In this document: one piece after another, positions 54,173 to 64,000 of the stretch
Position numbering within the stretch: the stretch's first letter is position 1
Layout: each line of letters begins with the position of its first letter
DNA from: Microthyrium microscopicum
Taxonomy: Eukaryota > Ascomycota > Dothideomycetes > Microthyriales > Microthyriaceae
NCBI GenBank assembly: GCA_010405405.1
Contig: MU004230.1
Coordinates: forward strand, 3,121,744-3,185,743
DNA length: 64,000 bases
Reading direction: 5' to 3'
Translations under genes and position numbers: made by a program
Notes under the pieces: generated by a model
What the model saw: only the letters and a program-made list of their open reading frames with translations
The model's database searches: none
What the model was told of the DNA's origin: nothing

Positions 54173-56502
54173 CTACGCAAAATCATCACCCTTTTCTTTG
54201 ACCGTGCCCACTAGCGAGAACGTATCGCTGTCCGGCCGCGTCGTAAAGCTGCTCTTGAACAGCTTATCCATGCTAAAGCTCTGGATGATAAAGCTCACCA
54301 GCAACGCCGAACCGGCGGCACACGCCATAAAGTACCAGATGCCCCTGAATCCATGCGCGTACGCTTCGAGTACGCCGATTTTCAAAGGGTCGGTATCGGC
54401 CATTGTGTGTAGTTTTTGCACGTAGCCTTCTGCTTGGTGGGCGATTATTGTTGGAAGGTGTAGATCGGTGAGCTTGGAACTCATGCCGTTTGTGAATACC
54501 GTTCCGCCAACCTACGCGAAATTAGTACGTGGTGTGGATGATGGTGGGTGGTGGAACTTACTGCCACGCCAATAGGCATGCCTAAACTGCGAAAGAATCC
54601 ATATACTGAAGCGGCCATGGCACTGTCTTCAGGCCGTGATATCGATTGGATGGCAAAGTTGACGCTGGTAAGCACCATGCCAGTACCTACGCCAAAGACT
54701 GCCAGGACGCCAGCAAAGACGGTCATGTTGGTGTCGAGCTTGAAGAAGGGGATAAGCATGCCGGCCCCGCCGGTGGTGATGGACCAGCCGATCCAGATTG
54801 CCCAGCGGTAGCGGCCTAGTCTGGTCGTGAGGAGGGAGACGATGATGCTGCCGGGGACCAAGCAGGCGAGCGCGGGGAAGAGTTCGACGCCGGCGTGGGT
54901 GGGCATTGAGGCTTTGACGGACATTAGGTAGAAGGGGAAGTAGTAGAGTGCCGTGAAGAGCTAGGAAGTGTCAGTGATGGGACAGGGTCTTCGGTTTGGG
55001 GTGCTTACTAGGAGTCCGTTGATCAGAGCGCAGTAGAATGCGGCAGCGGCTGACCAGCAGTAGAAGAGTGATAACGGTAGTAGTGAGTTTTCTCCAACGA
55101 AGTATTCCCATGCTACGAAGACGAAGAGTCCTCCGACACCGACTGAGATTGGTACCAGTGTTTGGAAGCTCTTCCATTCGTACTGAACACCAGCCCATGA
55201 TAGACCCATCAGGAAGCTGGTCATGCTGCCGACGAATATAAAGGCACCAATCCAGTCAATCTTACGAAGTTTCTCGCTGAAAGTCAACTTCGTGACCGCA
55301 GTGAGCTTGATGCAAAGTGGGACGAAAATGAAGCCTAGAGCACAGAATGGAAAGTTGATGTAGAATAGCCATCTCCAGGTGGTGTGTTCAATGATAACTC
55401 CACCAATAACAGGTCCAATGATTGATCCAATGGCCCAGGCGCCGAGGACAATGGCGAAATACTTTGGTCGGACTCGAAGTGGTACAATGTCGCAAAAGAT
55501 GACCTGGGACATGGTAACAATGCCACCACCCCCAATTCCTTGAATACTTCGACCAGCGAGAAGAATGGTAAAGTTGTGAGCGACGGCGCAAAAGACAGTT
55601 CCAACTGTAAAGAACGTGAGAGAAATCAAAAGTAGTTGTTGTCGTCCAAATTGTGCAGATATAGATGCAATAACAGGCTGGAACACTGCGCTCGACAGCA
55701 AATACGAGGCACCAGCCCAGAATGCTTCCACAGTAGTTCCATTAAGAGCTTCTGCTAGAACCTGATTTCGTCAGTTGTTGCTCGATGGCGGGAAGTTGAA
55801 GCAACTTACGGGCAATCCAGTGACGAGCACTGTAGCGTCCAGGGCGACCAGAAGAGAAAGAAGTGAGAGTGTCAACATGATAGCCCATTCTTGTTTTTTA
55901 GGTTTCCACTCTGGTATGACTTCATCCTCAACTTCGATGCCCTTCTCATCGCTCTTTGGGGCTGAGGCAAATGTTGCTTGTGGCTCAAGAGCCATCATCA
56001 TACTGAACGACTTCCACTGACGTTCCGATTTCTGGTAGTTGTGTACTGAGAGATGAGAATCTCTCATAGAGTTCCGTAGACCGGATCCTGCGAAAACCGA
56101 GTTTCTCCAGATAGAATTCCTGAAGCCAGAGTTTCTCAATCCTGAAGGGCTAGTAGGTTGATACTTGTTGTACGAACTTGTTGCTGATTGACGGTTGTCA
56201 ATGTGGGAGAAATAGACATGTTCAGGCTTCTTTTGTGGAGCGCTATAGCCAGTTCTTTTGTTGTTGCTTACCCCATAATCATGTTTGTCGTCTCTCTCAG
56301 CATCTCGTCTGTCATTTCTCGTAGGTTGGTTGGTGGGTCTTTGGTAGCCGTGGCCATTGCTTCTTTCGCCATAGTGGTCTTTAGTGCCCCGATAGTCTCT
56401 GTCGTCAGCATCTTGGTAATAGTCCCGGCCATGTCCGTCGTAGTGTGATTTGTCCTGGTAAGAACGGTCAGGATTGTACCAATTCTGATCCATGGTTGAC
56501 AT
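54173..56502 (-). CDS. 14-segment major facilitator, drug:H+ antiporter (DHA2)-like, 727 aa
   Basis: Four exons on the minus strand: 56502-55810, 55761-55009, 54960-54562 and 54511-54173. All introns are 48-50 nt, phase 0, with GTAAGT/GTAAGC donors and YAG acceptors. The first about 205 residues are a hydrophilic cytosolic extension rich in Asp, Tyr, Arg and Asn with repeated FRNS/LRNS units. The membrane part starts EWAIMLTLSLLSLLVALDATVL and carries the DHA2 marks: ALDATV in helix 1 and motif C (GAWAIGSIIGPVIGGVIIEH) in helix 5, plus WRWLFYINFP. Fourteen helices are expected. The family exports toxins, drugs or metabolites at the plasma membrane. The long tyrosine-rich extension is unusual, and Ser/Arg patches such as RNSMRDSHLS may be phosphorylated. 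No biosynthetic cluster adjoins, so the substrate is open. Confidence 0.85.
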
Positions 56503-58689
56503 ATTTTGAAGCCCTCTGTCAAAGATGAGCTAATAAGTGTACGTAAAGACAGTAATGATCTGATCGACAGATATGTGAAGCAACTGGTACAAAGGAAGGA
56601 ACAAGTTAGGGTCAATGGACAACTGGCGAGAAGAAACAGATTCACAGCAAGCAAAGATTATGGAGGTGAGCTCCTTACCATTTGCATATGATGTGATTGT
56701 GAAGGAGCGGCGCGGGTGTCAGTAAGGCTTAGTTACAAAATATGCTTTCATACGCCTCTGTCAGTGAACAACATCCTGCCAAGGGAACCATGAAGCCAAA
56801 GGCTTCCATCTCGCCCAAGCACAGGCATCTTCCTTCTAGAAACCATATCCTGCCAGTCACCAAAAGATTTGGAAAATGAGTACGGAGACTCCGTCCGCTT
56901 TGAAACGCCACTTCAGCATGCCGGCCGCCGGCGTAGGTTTCGAAGCTTCAAGAGAGACAAGAAGAGTTGCACGCCAATGCAAAAAGCCGCGATAGAGATT
57001 AGCTAGCGCCTTTGGCTCCACAGTGTGCAAGCGAAGGTCAAAGAGGCTCAATCGACTTCTCCTGAACGATGGGCCGTGCATTTGAGATGGGACGTTTGTG
57101 TAGATAAAAAGGATGCTGCCGGGACTGCGGCAACAATCGGGAGTCAGGCCTGGTGGATTTTTGTAACCGAAATAGGAAATTTTGAAGCCACGATATCACG
57201 CGGCAATTCCTGCCAGACGGGTCCGCGGTGTCAAAATGTGGAAGTAAAGGGACTTGGGTCCGACAAGCTTCGAGAACGCGCTTTTGTTTCAGGATTTCAA
57301 GGGAATTCAAGCTTTCTTGGGTTCTTGGGGGCCTCGTTGAGCCTTCAACTCCACTTGCGCCGCAATGGTGGGTCTTTGGCTGAAGCCTCATCAACGCTAA
57401 CTGCGCGGCTTCTCCAAGCCAAAGCCGCCGAACATGCGTGATCCTGGCCTGGGGAAGGGTCGCTTATTCGACGATCTAAAATCAACTTCGTGCCTCGCAG
57501 TTGCGTGGGATATTCAAATATACCGGTAGAAGAGCTAGCATTCTCTGGCTCCTATAGTGTATGCATCTAGATAATCAGGAAACTAATAGTGGTTCATAAG
57601 TTGCAATGCAGTGCCCCTGATTAAATCCACTCGAATTATATACATTTGACAAGTTGAGTATCCAAGATCGAGGAAGGCCCGATTGTCGAGTTTTAAGCCT
57701 TGTGGACGTTTGCATAAGCGCAAGCCTTGTTGTTAGAGCCGCATCTTGGAAATTATTTGTAGCCCGAGGCTTGCTTAGGTAAAAAGGAGAGCGGTTCGTG
57801 GCTCAATAATTAGTGACTCGTCAAAAAGATACGGTATGATCTTGAACCTTTTGTTCTCTGTGTGGGTTCCATTATTTGTTACCGGAAGACATCTTGGTGC
57901 TCGGGAGATCGCTCTAAACCACGCGAAAGTCTTCCGTGATCTGCTTTCAGTACTGGTTTGAAAACATCCCACACCCAACAACCGCATGTCTTCAAACTGT
58001 ACTACTCTAGCTGCGTTTAGCCATAACTTCAAGTCTGTACCTCCATGATTCAATCTGATCTGCCTGTGGTACAGGAAGAAAATGGTATCTGTTAAGGCTT
58101 CAAACTTACAAGGTCAGAGTGCTGGAATCGCGCTCAAATTCAACATGACGCCTTGGGCTGTGATGTTTTAGCCACCATTTTTTAGTGTGCAAATTGACCA
58201 TATCGAGGCGTTGGATCACAGTGGGTCGAAAGATTAAAAACTGACCAGAGCATTAAGAATCCACTGTGATTATTTATCTTATCTCATTTGAGGACTGACA
58301 ATTCAAGCCTCTTGGTATCAGATTGTTCCTCATGGATCTGAGGCTTGTTCGACTTCTGTTCCGTTCAAATATTGCTGCTTCCTCAGTAAACCCACATTGA
58401 GTCAACAGATCGGGAATCTGCGACCTTCGCTTAGATCTCTTTCGATTGATCATACATTCTTTTTCTGCAATTTTCGATAACCACGCTTTTGAACAAGCTG
58501 TGAACTCACTTTTTATCAAATAACAGTCTTTACATATCAACATTAACCGTCTCTACCAATATCAGCACACATATCAAAGCACAATCTTTACAAATCGATT
58601 ATCAACGGTCCCTACCAATTACAGTACACTCGTTATCAAACTAGAAAGAGAAACAGACTCTGGGAGCAAGTCTCCTCTTCTATTTCACA
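56503..58689. other. Divergent intergenic region, 2.2 kb, no supported gene
   Basis: Upstream regions of the transporter (minus) and the DUF829 gene (plus). Open frames on both strands overlap at 57025-57441, but neither has domains, splice sites or a good start. The right end has the duplicated leader listed next. Confidence 0.55.
58514..58639 (+). repeat. Imperfect tandem duplication in the 5' leader of the DUF829 gene
   Basis: Two units of about 58-62 bp, each with TATCAAA, then RTCTTTACA, a TATCAAC/TTATCAAC, CCGTC or CGGTCC, CTACCAAT and CAGYACAC, followed by a third start TATCAAAC. They end about 50 bp before the start codon, so they probably lie in the leader or core promoter. Confidence 0.7.
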
Positions 58690-59844
58690 ATGGCACCCGA
58701 AAGAACCACAAGACCATTCGTTCGAGGCTTTACAAAAATCTCCGAAGGCGTATGGGAATACTCTCCCGATCTCCTCTTCTTCGACCCCAACGAGCAGGAG
58801 TACTACACGGATGCTCCTGATCTAATCCTTCTCTTCTCATGGACTGGAGCGCCAGGCCGGCCTGTCGCCAAGTACACTGAGCAATACCAAAAGGTATTCC
58901 CAACATCCACCATCATAATCATAACAACGTCTCTCAAAGATCTTGCCTTCCGATCTAGCGAGCTCAAACAAGCCAACCTCCAGAAACTGATTGACCACGT
59001 CCTGAATAAACGCCTCGTCGACCGCATTCTCGTCCACGCTTTTTCAGAAGGCGGCTCCAACAAGGCTGTCGAATTCGCTGAAGCATATGGCAAGCGAACT
59101 GGAACTAAACTTCCCGTAAGCGCTATCGTGCTGGACAGCACACCTGGTCTCCCTCGCTTCGGTAAAACATGCGAAGCTTTCGTCAAGAGTCTACCCATGC
59201 ACAACAGCTGGCCCGTCTGGCTAATCGGCTGGTTCCTCGCCGGCCTCATCCTCGGAATCATCTGGGGCCTATACTGCGGCATCAAAGGCTACCACAACAA
59301 CGTCATCTCCAAAACCCGTCGACGGCTCAATGACCAACAATACTGGAATCTAGAGACTAGTCGCTGCTACCTATATTCCAAGTCTGACGAGCTCATCCAC
59401 TGGGAAGACATCAAATCACACGCCGAAGACGCAAATGAACGCGGAATCCCAGTCTGGTCAGTCTGTTTCGATACAAGTTTGCATTGCAGACATGAGCAAG
59501 AAGACCGGCCGGCGTACTGGGAAGCTGTGATGAGGACGTGGGAGCGTGGACTGAAGGTTACGAATACTACGTCGGAGACATGGTCGATTTATGGCAAGGA
59601 GTGTGCTATTTCGCTGCCGCCGGAGATGCCGAGTGATAGCGAGTATGAGGTGTATAAGAAGTATGCTCAAAGTGATTATGGGTCACGGAAGGAGATGAGT
59701 GAGTATGGCTCGCAAAGAACGCTGCCGTACAAGGAATATGGATCTGAGAAGCGTCATGTTAGGGAGGAATATGACTACAGTTCTGAAAAGCGATCTGTAC
59801 GGAACGAATATATTCCACAGCGAGACATGTATAGAAAGATATAA
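58690..59844 (+). CDS. TMEM53/PaxU family (DUF829) alpha/beta-hydrolase-like protein, 384 aa
   Basis: Intronless, start in context TTCACAATGG. The fold is visible: a strand LILLFSWTGAPGRPVAKY, then the nucleophile elbow HAFSEGGSNKA (S119), strand AIVLDSTPG, SKSDELIHWEDI (D233 as likely acid) and SLHCRHEQ (H265 or H268). A hydrophobic helix (about 176-198, WLIGWFLAGLILGIIWGLYCGI) matches the membrane segment of TMEM53, a nuclear-envelope protein in animals. Fungal PaxU, from indole-diterpene clusters, belongs to the same family. No such cluster is present here, so it is a stand-alone family member. The C-terminal about 70 residues repeat Tyr/Ser/Glu units (EYGS, YGSEKR) and look disordered. 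The reaction is unknown. Confidence 0.8.
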   Translation: MAPERTTRPFVRGFTKISEGVWEYSPDLLFFDPNEQEYYTDAPDLILLFSWTGAPGRPVAKYTEQYQKVFPTSTIIIITTSLKDLAFRSSELKQANLQKLIDHVLNKRLVDRILVHAFSEGGSNKAVEFAEAYGKRTGTKLPVSAIVLDSTPGLPRFGKTCEAFVKSLPMHNSWPVWLIGWFLAGLILGIIWGLYCGIKGYHNNVISKTRRRLNDQQYWNLETSRCYLYSKSDELIHWEDIKSHAEDANERGIPVWSVCFDTSLHCRHEQEDRPAYWEAVMRTWERGLKVTNTTSETWSIYGKECAISLPPEMPSDSEYEVYKKYAQSDYGSRKEMSEYGSQRTLPYKEYGSEKRHVREEYDYSSEKRSVRNEYIPQRDMYRKI

Positions 59845-60960
59845 GAATCTTGAGGCATTGGTTAGTGGTAGGTAGCGAAGGTCAATTTTTAATGAAATTT
59901 AATATTATGACAACTTACAATACTTTGAACTCCTCAGAGCAGATCACTGCGCCCCTTTCCACTCTGGAAATATTCCTGAGTGAGCAATCAAAAGCTAATA
60001 TCTTAGATCTACGAAACATTCGACAACCAAGACAGTTGGTACTAGCCGTGACATCTCAACGGTTGTGTAGCCTTACACTAAAATTCTATTTCCGATGAAA
60101 CTCTGCCCAAGTGTCGATCTCCAAAGGCTTGATATGGGAAGACGCACCCAGCGATAACAGGAGCGATAACAGGCACTTTCCCTGCGCGACAAGTAAACAT
60201 TGGCATCTGCGGAAAGAAGGACGTCAAGCCTTTTCTTTCGTACAAGCTCATGTCCTGCTCCACAGCCAAGAAGATAACCTCGGGAAATTACCGAGCATGG
60301 CTGCCTGTGAAGGCTGTGATGTTGGCCGGGGTTCTATGAGATCCAAAGTCAGGTCCTCTTGAGAGGCTCTTGGGGGCTGTTTCAGCCTAGTTCTTATTTG
60401 ATGCGATTGATCATGAGCAGTTCCTTCCTTTTTGTTATGAATCCTTGCGGAATATTTACTGCATGTCTTGTAGCCACTCTGCCACTATCACATCTATAAA
60501 TTTCACATTCAGATCATCTGAGATGGGCGGATTTGGAATGTTCGATTGCCAGCTGTGCCGCTTCTGAAAAGAAAGGCGTAGGCGAGAAAACTCAGGGCGA
60601 TTTGTTGAAGTTCTTTTCCTCCTCCGTTGATGGATGTTGCGCCTTGCGATGCCTTGATCCGCTTAATGTTTGCTGGACATGTATTGTCTGGACGATATGT
60701 AGTAGCGAACGGAAGTCCGCAACAGGTTACCAGTCAAAGGTCAGCCCTATACGAGGTGATTGTCCAGTTCGTAACTGACTATCGCCGGCATCTACAAGTC
60801 ATAACCTGAAGAGAAATCGACAAGGCTGGACGACTACGCTGAAAAGGCGAGACTGACAGGTGCCGGGGACATAACGAGCCAGAAAAATGGTGATGACGAA
60901 AATAGTAAAGGAGGTTGAGTTAGTCACATTTATGCTAGGGCATGGGTTAGGTCGGGTTAG
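59845..60960. other. Intergenic, no supported gene
   Basis: Downstream of the DUF829 gene up to the A+T-rich block. A short direct repeat GCGATAACAGG occurs twice near 60150-60175. The short open frames are without features. Confidence 0.55.
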
Positions 60961-63900
60961 GTATAGGTTTCTCTAAATATTTTTATAACCCGCGTAGGTT
61001 AAGTTTTAGAAATATTACAACCTAACTTAAATAAGTTAAATTTTTATAAGTTTAGCCTATAAGTTATATTTATTAATAGATAACTTAAATAAAGGATTAA
61101 CGCTATATAATTTAGGTTAATCTAAAAAGTTTAGTATAGTATTTAATAATTATATTTTACTATTAATTTTTTAGTAAGTTATAAAAGTATTAATTAGGAT
61201 TTAGAATTAGTTTATTAGTTTTATTATTTATAAATAATTATATAACTATAATTTCCTTCTTATTTCTTAAAGTTTACTAGTTTTAATTACCTTTCTATAA
61301 TAAAGTTACTAGTTAATTTTAAATACTTATTTAATAGTCTATAACTTAGCTAGTATATAGAGCTTTTATTAAGTTTATATTTTTTTATTAAATTATTACT
61401 TTCTTTACGTAAATTATATAAAGGTTAGTATTTATAAAAATTAATAACTTATAATTTAGAAAATAGAGGTATAATTTACTTTTAAAGTATATAATAAGAT
61501 AAGCTTTTATTAATTTTTATAGATATTAAATTATATTGCTTTACTAATACATATTTAGATTTATTAAACTATTACTATTATTAGAAGTTCTTTAGAACGT
61601 AATATAAATCTTATAAACTAATTTTATAAATAGTATTTTAGGAATTAGAAGATTATAAGCTTTTTAAATCTAATAGATTTTATATAGAGCTTTTACTAGT
61701 ATTATAGTTAATATTTATAGAAAAAATAAAGTATATAAAATTTATTATTAAATTTAGTACGTTAAGGTACGTAATAATAAGTATTCTACTAGTTATAATA
61801 GTTTTTATAAGTTAAAATTCTTTTATAATAATTTCTATAAGCTATAGTTAGGTTTTATTAGTATTAAGGAGTTAGTTATTAGTGCGAAGTAGTTTATTAA
61901 GATTACTATTAACGTATAGAAGTTTATAAAGGTTATAATTAAGTTAAAGTAGTTTATAAAGGTAGTATAAGAAGGTTTAAAGGCTATAAAAGTTACTATT
62001 AGATTAGAGTAATTTATAGAGGATTTATAAGGAGGTTTAAAGGCTATAAAAGTTATTATTAGGTTAGAGTAGTTTATAAAGATTATATAAGAAGGTTTAG
62101 AGTATTATAAAGTTTATTAGGGTTTAAAAAAGTATAGAGAAAAGAGAATTAAAGTTATTTAGGTATATTATAGTAGTAATAAAGCTTTTTAAGGTAGTAA
62201 AGGTTTAAATAGTAAAGGTAAGAGAGACTTAGAGATCTTAAAGAAGTAAAAGGAGTTAAAGAAGGAAGAATAGATAAATCTTTTAAAGATATAAGAGGTA
62301 AGCTTATTACTTATTAAAAACTATTTTTTAATATTTCTTTATAGGAAGAGAATATTTAAAGTATTAAACTAGTATAATTTAAAATTTTAAAAGCTTAACT
62401 AATTAAAAAAAATAAAGTAGTAAAGAAGAGTAAGTAATAGTAGAGCTAATTTAAAATAATAAGAGTATTATAATCTAGCGTTAGAATTAATATATTTTAA
62501 GAAGTATTACCTAAGAGACTATACGTATATACTACTTTATATTATTTATATACTTTAACTTTTTCTATATACTCTCTTTTAATTAGTAATAATAAACTTT
62601 ATACTTTTCTTATTAGTCTTAGTTTTAGTTTCTTAGCCTAATTAATACTTATTTAACTTTCTAAAACTTTATTTTCTTAATATAGGTACTAAGAAGCTTA
62701 TAAATTAATTATCTTAAAATCTTTATATAATTAAGAATTATATTTATTATATTAATTTTAATAGCTACGTTATAAAATATAATTACTTTAAGAAGAATAA
62801 TAATACTTATATTAATTATAAAAATAATAAAGAGCGTAAAACTATAGAATATTAAGAAGCTTCTAAAGACTAATATATTATTATTTTTATTACTTATATA
62901 AGATTCTTTAGATAAAAATAGTATATACTTTTTTATTATTAGATTTTCTTTATTAATTTCTTTTAGTATTAATATTAGTAAATTTATAGAATTACTTAGC
63001 TAGAAACTTAAGCATACTACTTATTAAATTAAACTATATCTTACTATTATTACTTTGTTAGCTTACTATTAAGAATTAATAAAAATAAAGTATAAGAAGT
63101 CTAAGTAGTATAATATATATATTAATATTAATAAAAGCGTTACTTATAATTATAATATTACTACTAGCTATATTATTTCTAAGGAGGCTTCTTAAATCGC
63201 CTTTAATCTAAAATTTTATTAACTTCTCTATAAGCATAGTTACTAAGAGTATAATTTATAAATTTTATTCTTCTTTTAGGTTAACCTTATTTATAAATAG
63301 TAAGAAGCTATTTATAATATTTTCCTTATTAGTTACGTTATTAGAGATTTAGCTAATAAGGAAATTAGCTTTATTAAGGACTATTACTATTTTTAGATTC
63401 TTATTTTTATAAAAACTCTTAATATAAGTTTTTTATGCTTAGTATATATAAATTTAACTAATACTATATAAGAAATACTTTTTAGATTTTACTAGATTAC
63501 GTATTATAAAGAATTAGGAGAAGGATTAAGAATTAGTAGACTTTAACTATAGATATTAGCTATTAACTTATACTTAGAAGAAACTTTTAAAATTATTTTA
63601 TAAAGTAATTATAAGATATAATAAAGCTAATACTAAAATTAATACTAATAAATTTCTAGACTTATTATAAATATAATAGTTGCCTTCTTAATACTAGTCT
63701 TATTTTTATTAAGATAGAGTAAAGAGTAATTATAAATTTAATAATTTAGTACCCTAACTTCTAAGAAGAGATACTATTTAATAAAGCGATTTAAAAGATA
63801 AAGGATTAAGAAGTTTAAAAGACTAATAATTTATTTACTCTAAAGCTTTAAAAAAAGGCTTAGAAATTAGTATAAAAGATATTAGTAAAGTTTAAGAAAT

Positions 63901-64000
63901 TAGTAGTAGAGATTTACTTATATTTAGCTTTAAGTATAAGATTCTTTCTAGTTCCTTTAGTAGATATAAGTTAGTTTATTATAACTAATACTTAATTTAG
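60961..64000. mobile_element. RIP-mutated repeat DNA (fossil transposable element(s)), family not identified
   Basis: From about 60961 to the window end base composition changes abruptly to almost only A and T, with dense TpA and very few C or G, unlike all sequence to its left. This is the mark of repeat-induced point mutation acting on repeated DNA. No intact reading frame exists; the element is thoroughly broken with very many stops. The 60-bp periodic stretch at 61921-62100 lies within it. No end repeats or family marks could be assigned, and the block runs past the window edge. Heavy saturation suggests an old copy. Confidence 0.8.
61921..62100. repeat. 60-bp tandem repeat, about 3 copies, inside the RIP block
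   Basis: Three successive units (61921-61980, 61981-62040, 62041-62100) align position by position with period exactly 60. Each reads like AGGCTATAAAAGTTATTATT, then AGGTTAGAGTAGTTTATA and a GAAGGTTTAA end. The multiple of three suggests it was once protein-coding. Confidence 0.85.

Noticed and set aside
57025-57441. 138-codon plus-strand frame overlapped by a minus-strand frame of similar length
   Set aside because: No domain on either strand, no splice signals, lies in a promoter-type region.
58690-59844. PaxU-like gene plus DHA2 transporter as sign of an indole-diterpene or other metabolite cluster
   Set aside because: No prenyltransferase, P450, synthase or cyclase nearby; surrounding genes are ribosomal and housekeeping.
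60944-60961. GGGTTAGG twice, resembling telomere repeats
   Set aside because: Only two copies with unequal spacing, no longer array; not a telomere.

Overview
The window is nuclear DNA of a filamentous ascomycete (Pezizomycotina). Genes are compact. Introns are mostly 45-61 nt with GTRNGT-type donors, CTAAC/CTGAC branch sites and YAG acceptors. Recognisable genes are typical of that group: an Unc-104/KIF1 kinesin, a PSP1-domain protein, a gamma-butyrobetaine hydroxylase-like enzyme, QCR6, ribosomal proteins P2 and S15, and SPT2. The last 3 kb is extremely A+T-rich and TpA-rich, as produced by repeat-induced point mutation (RIP). I could not fix the class or genus from sequence alone.

Layout. 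0-11 kb: 3' part of a kinesin-3 gene, a Ser/Arg-rich protein of unknown function, a TAF3-like histone-fold protein (minus strand), a membrane-anchored pepsin-like protein without a recognisable first catalytic motif, and a small disordered protein. 11.3-12.0 kb: a non-autonomous DNA transposon with ~85-bp terminal inverted repeats. 13-19 kb: a 37-residue zinc-finger miniprotein, a 2-oxoglutarate oxygenase and a PSP1-domain protein. 19-26.4 kb: a long stretch without a convincing protein gene. Its left part looks like a spliced 5' leader of the PSP1 gene, and a striking hairpin group lies at 25.64-25.76 kb.

26.4-48.2 kb is the most unusual part. Nine gene models or remnants on both strands each carry a short domain of the form C-x(2,3)-C/H, a Pro and an aromatic residue, then C-x(2)-C/H, followed by an unrelated low-complexity, acidic or Ser/Thr/Pro-rich tail. 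They are interleaved with housekeeping genes (QCR6, an FLVCR-like transporter, a TFIP11/Ntr1-like splicing factor) and one unknown 313-residue protein. Several share an intron directly behind the second Cys pair, one has two copies of the domain, one looks degenerate, and two are a clear tandem pair. I interpret this as a local expansion of a fungal zinc-binding family whose function I do not know.

48.9-60 kb: a 57-residue secreted Cys-rich protein, SPT2, ribosomal P2, ribosomal S15, a 14-segment drug:H+ antiporter-like transporter and a TMEM53/PaxU-type (DUF829) protein. From about 60.96 kb to the end lies decayed repeat DNA with a 60-bp tandem repeat. Apart from the zinc-domain group, the genes look like an ordinary mixed neighbourhood and not a metabolic cluster.
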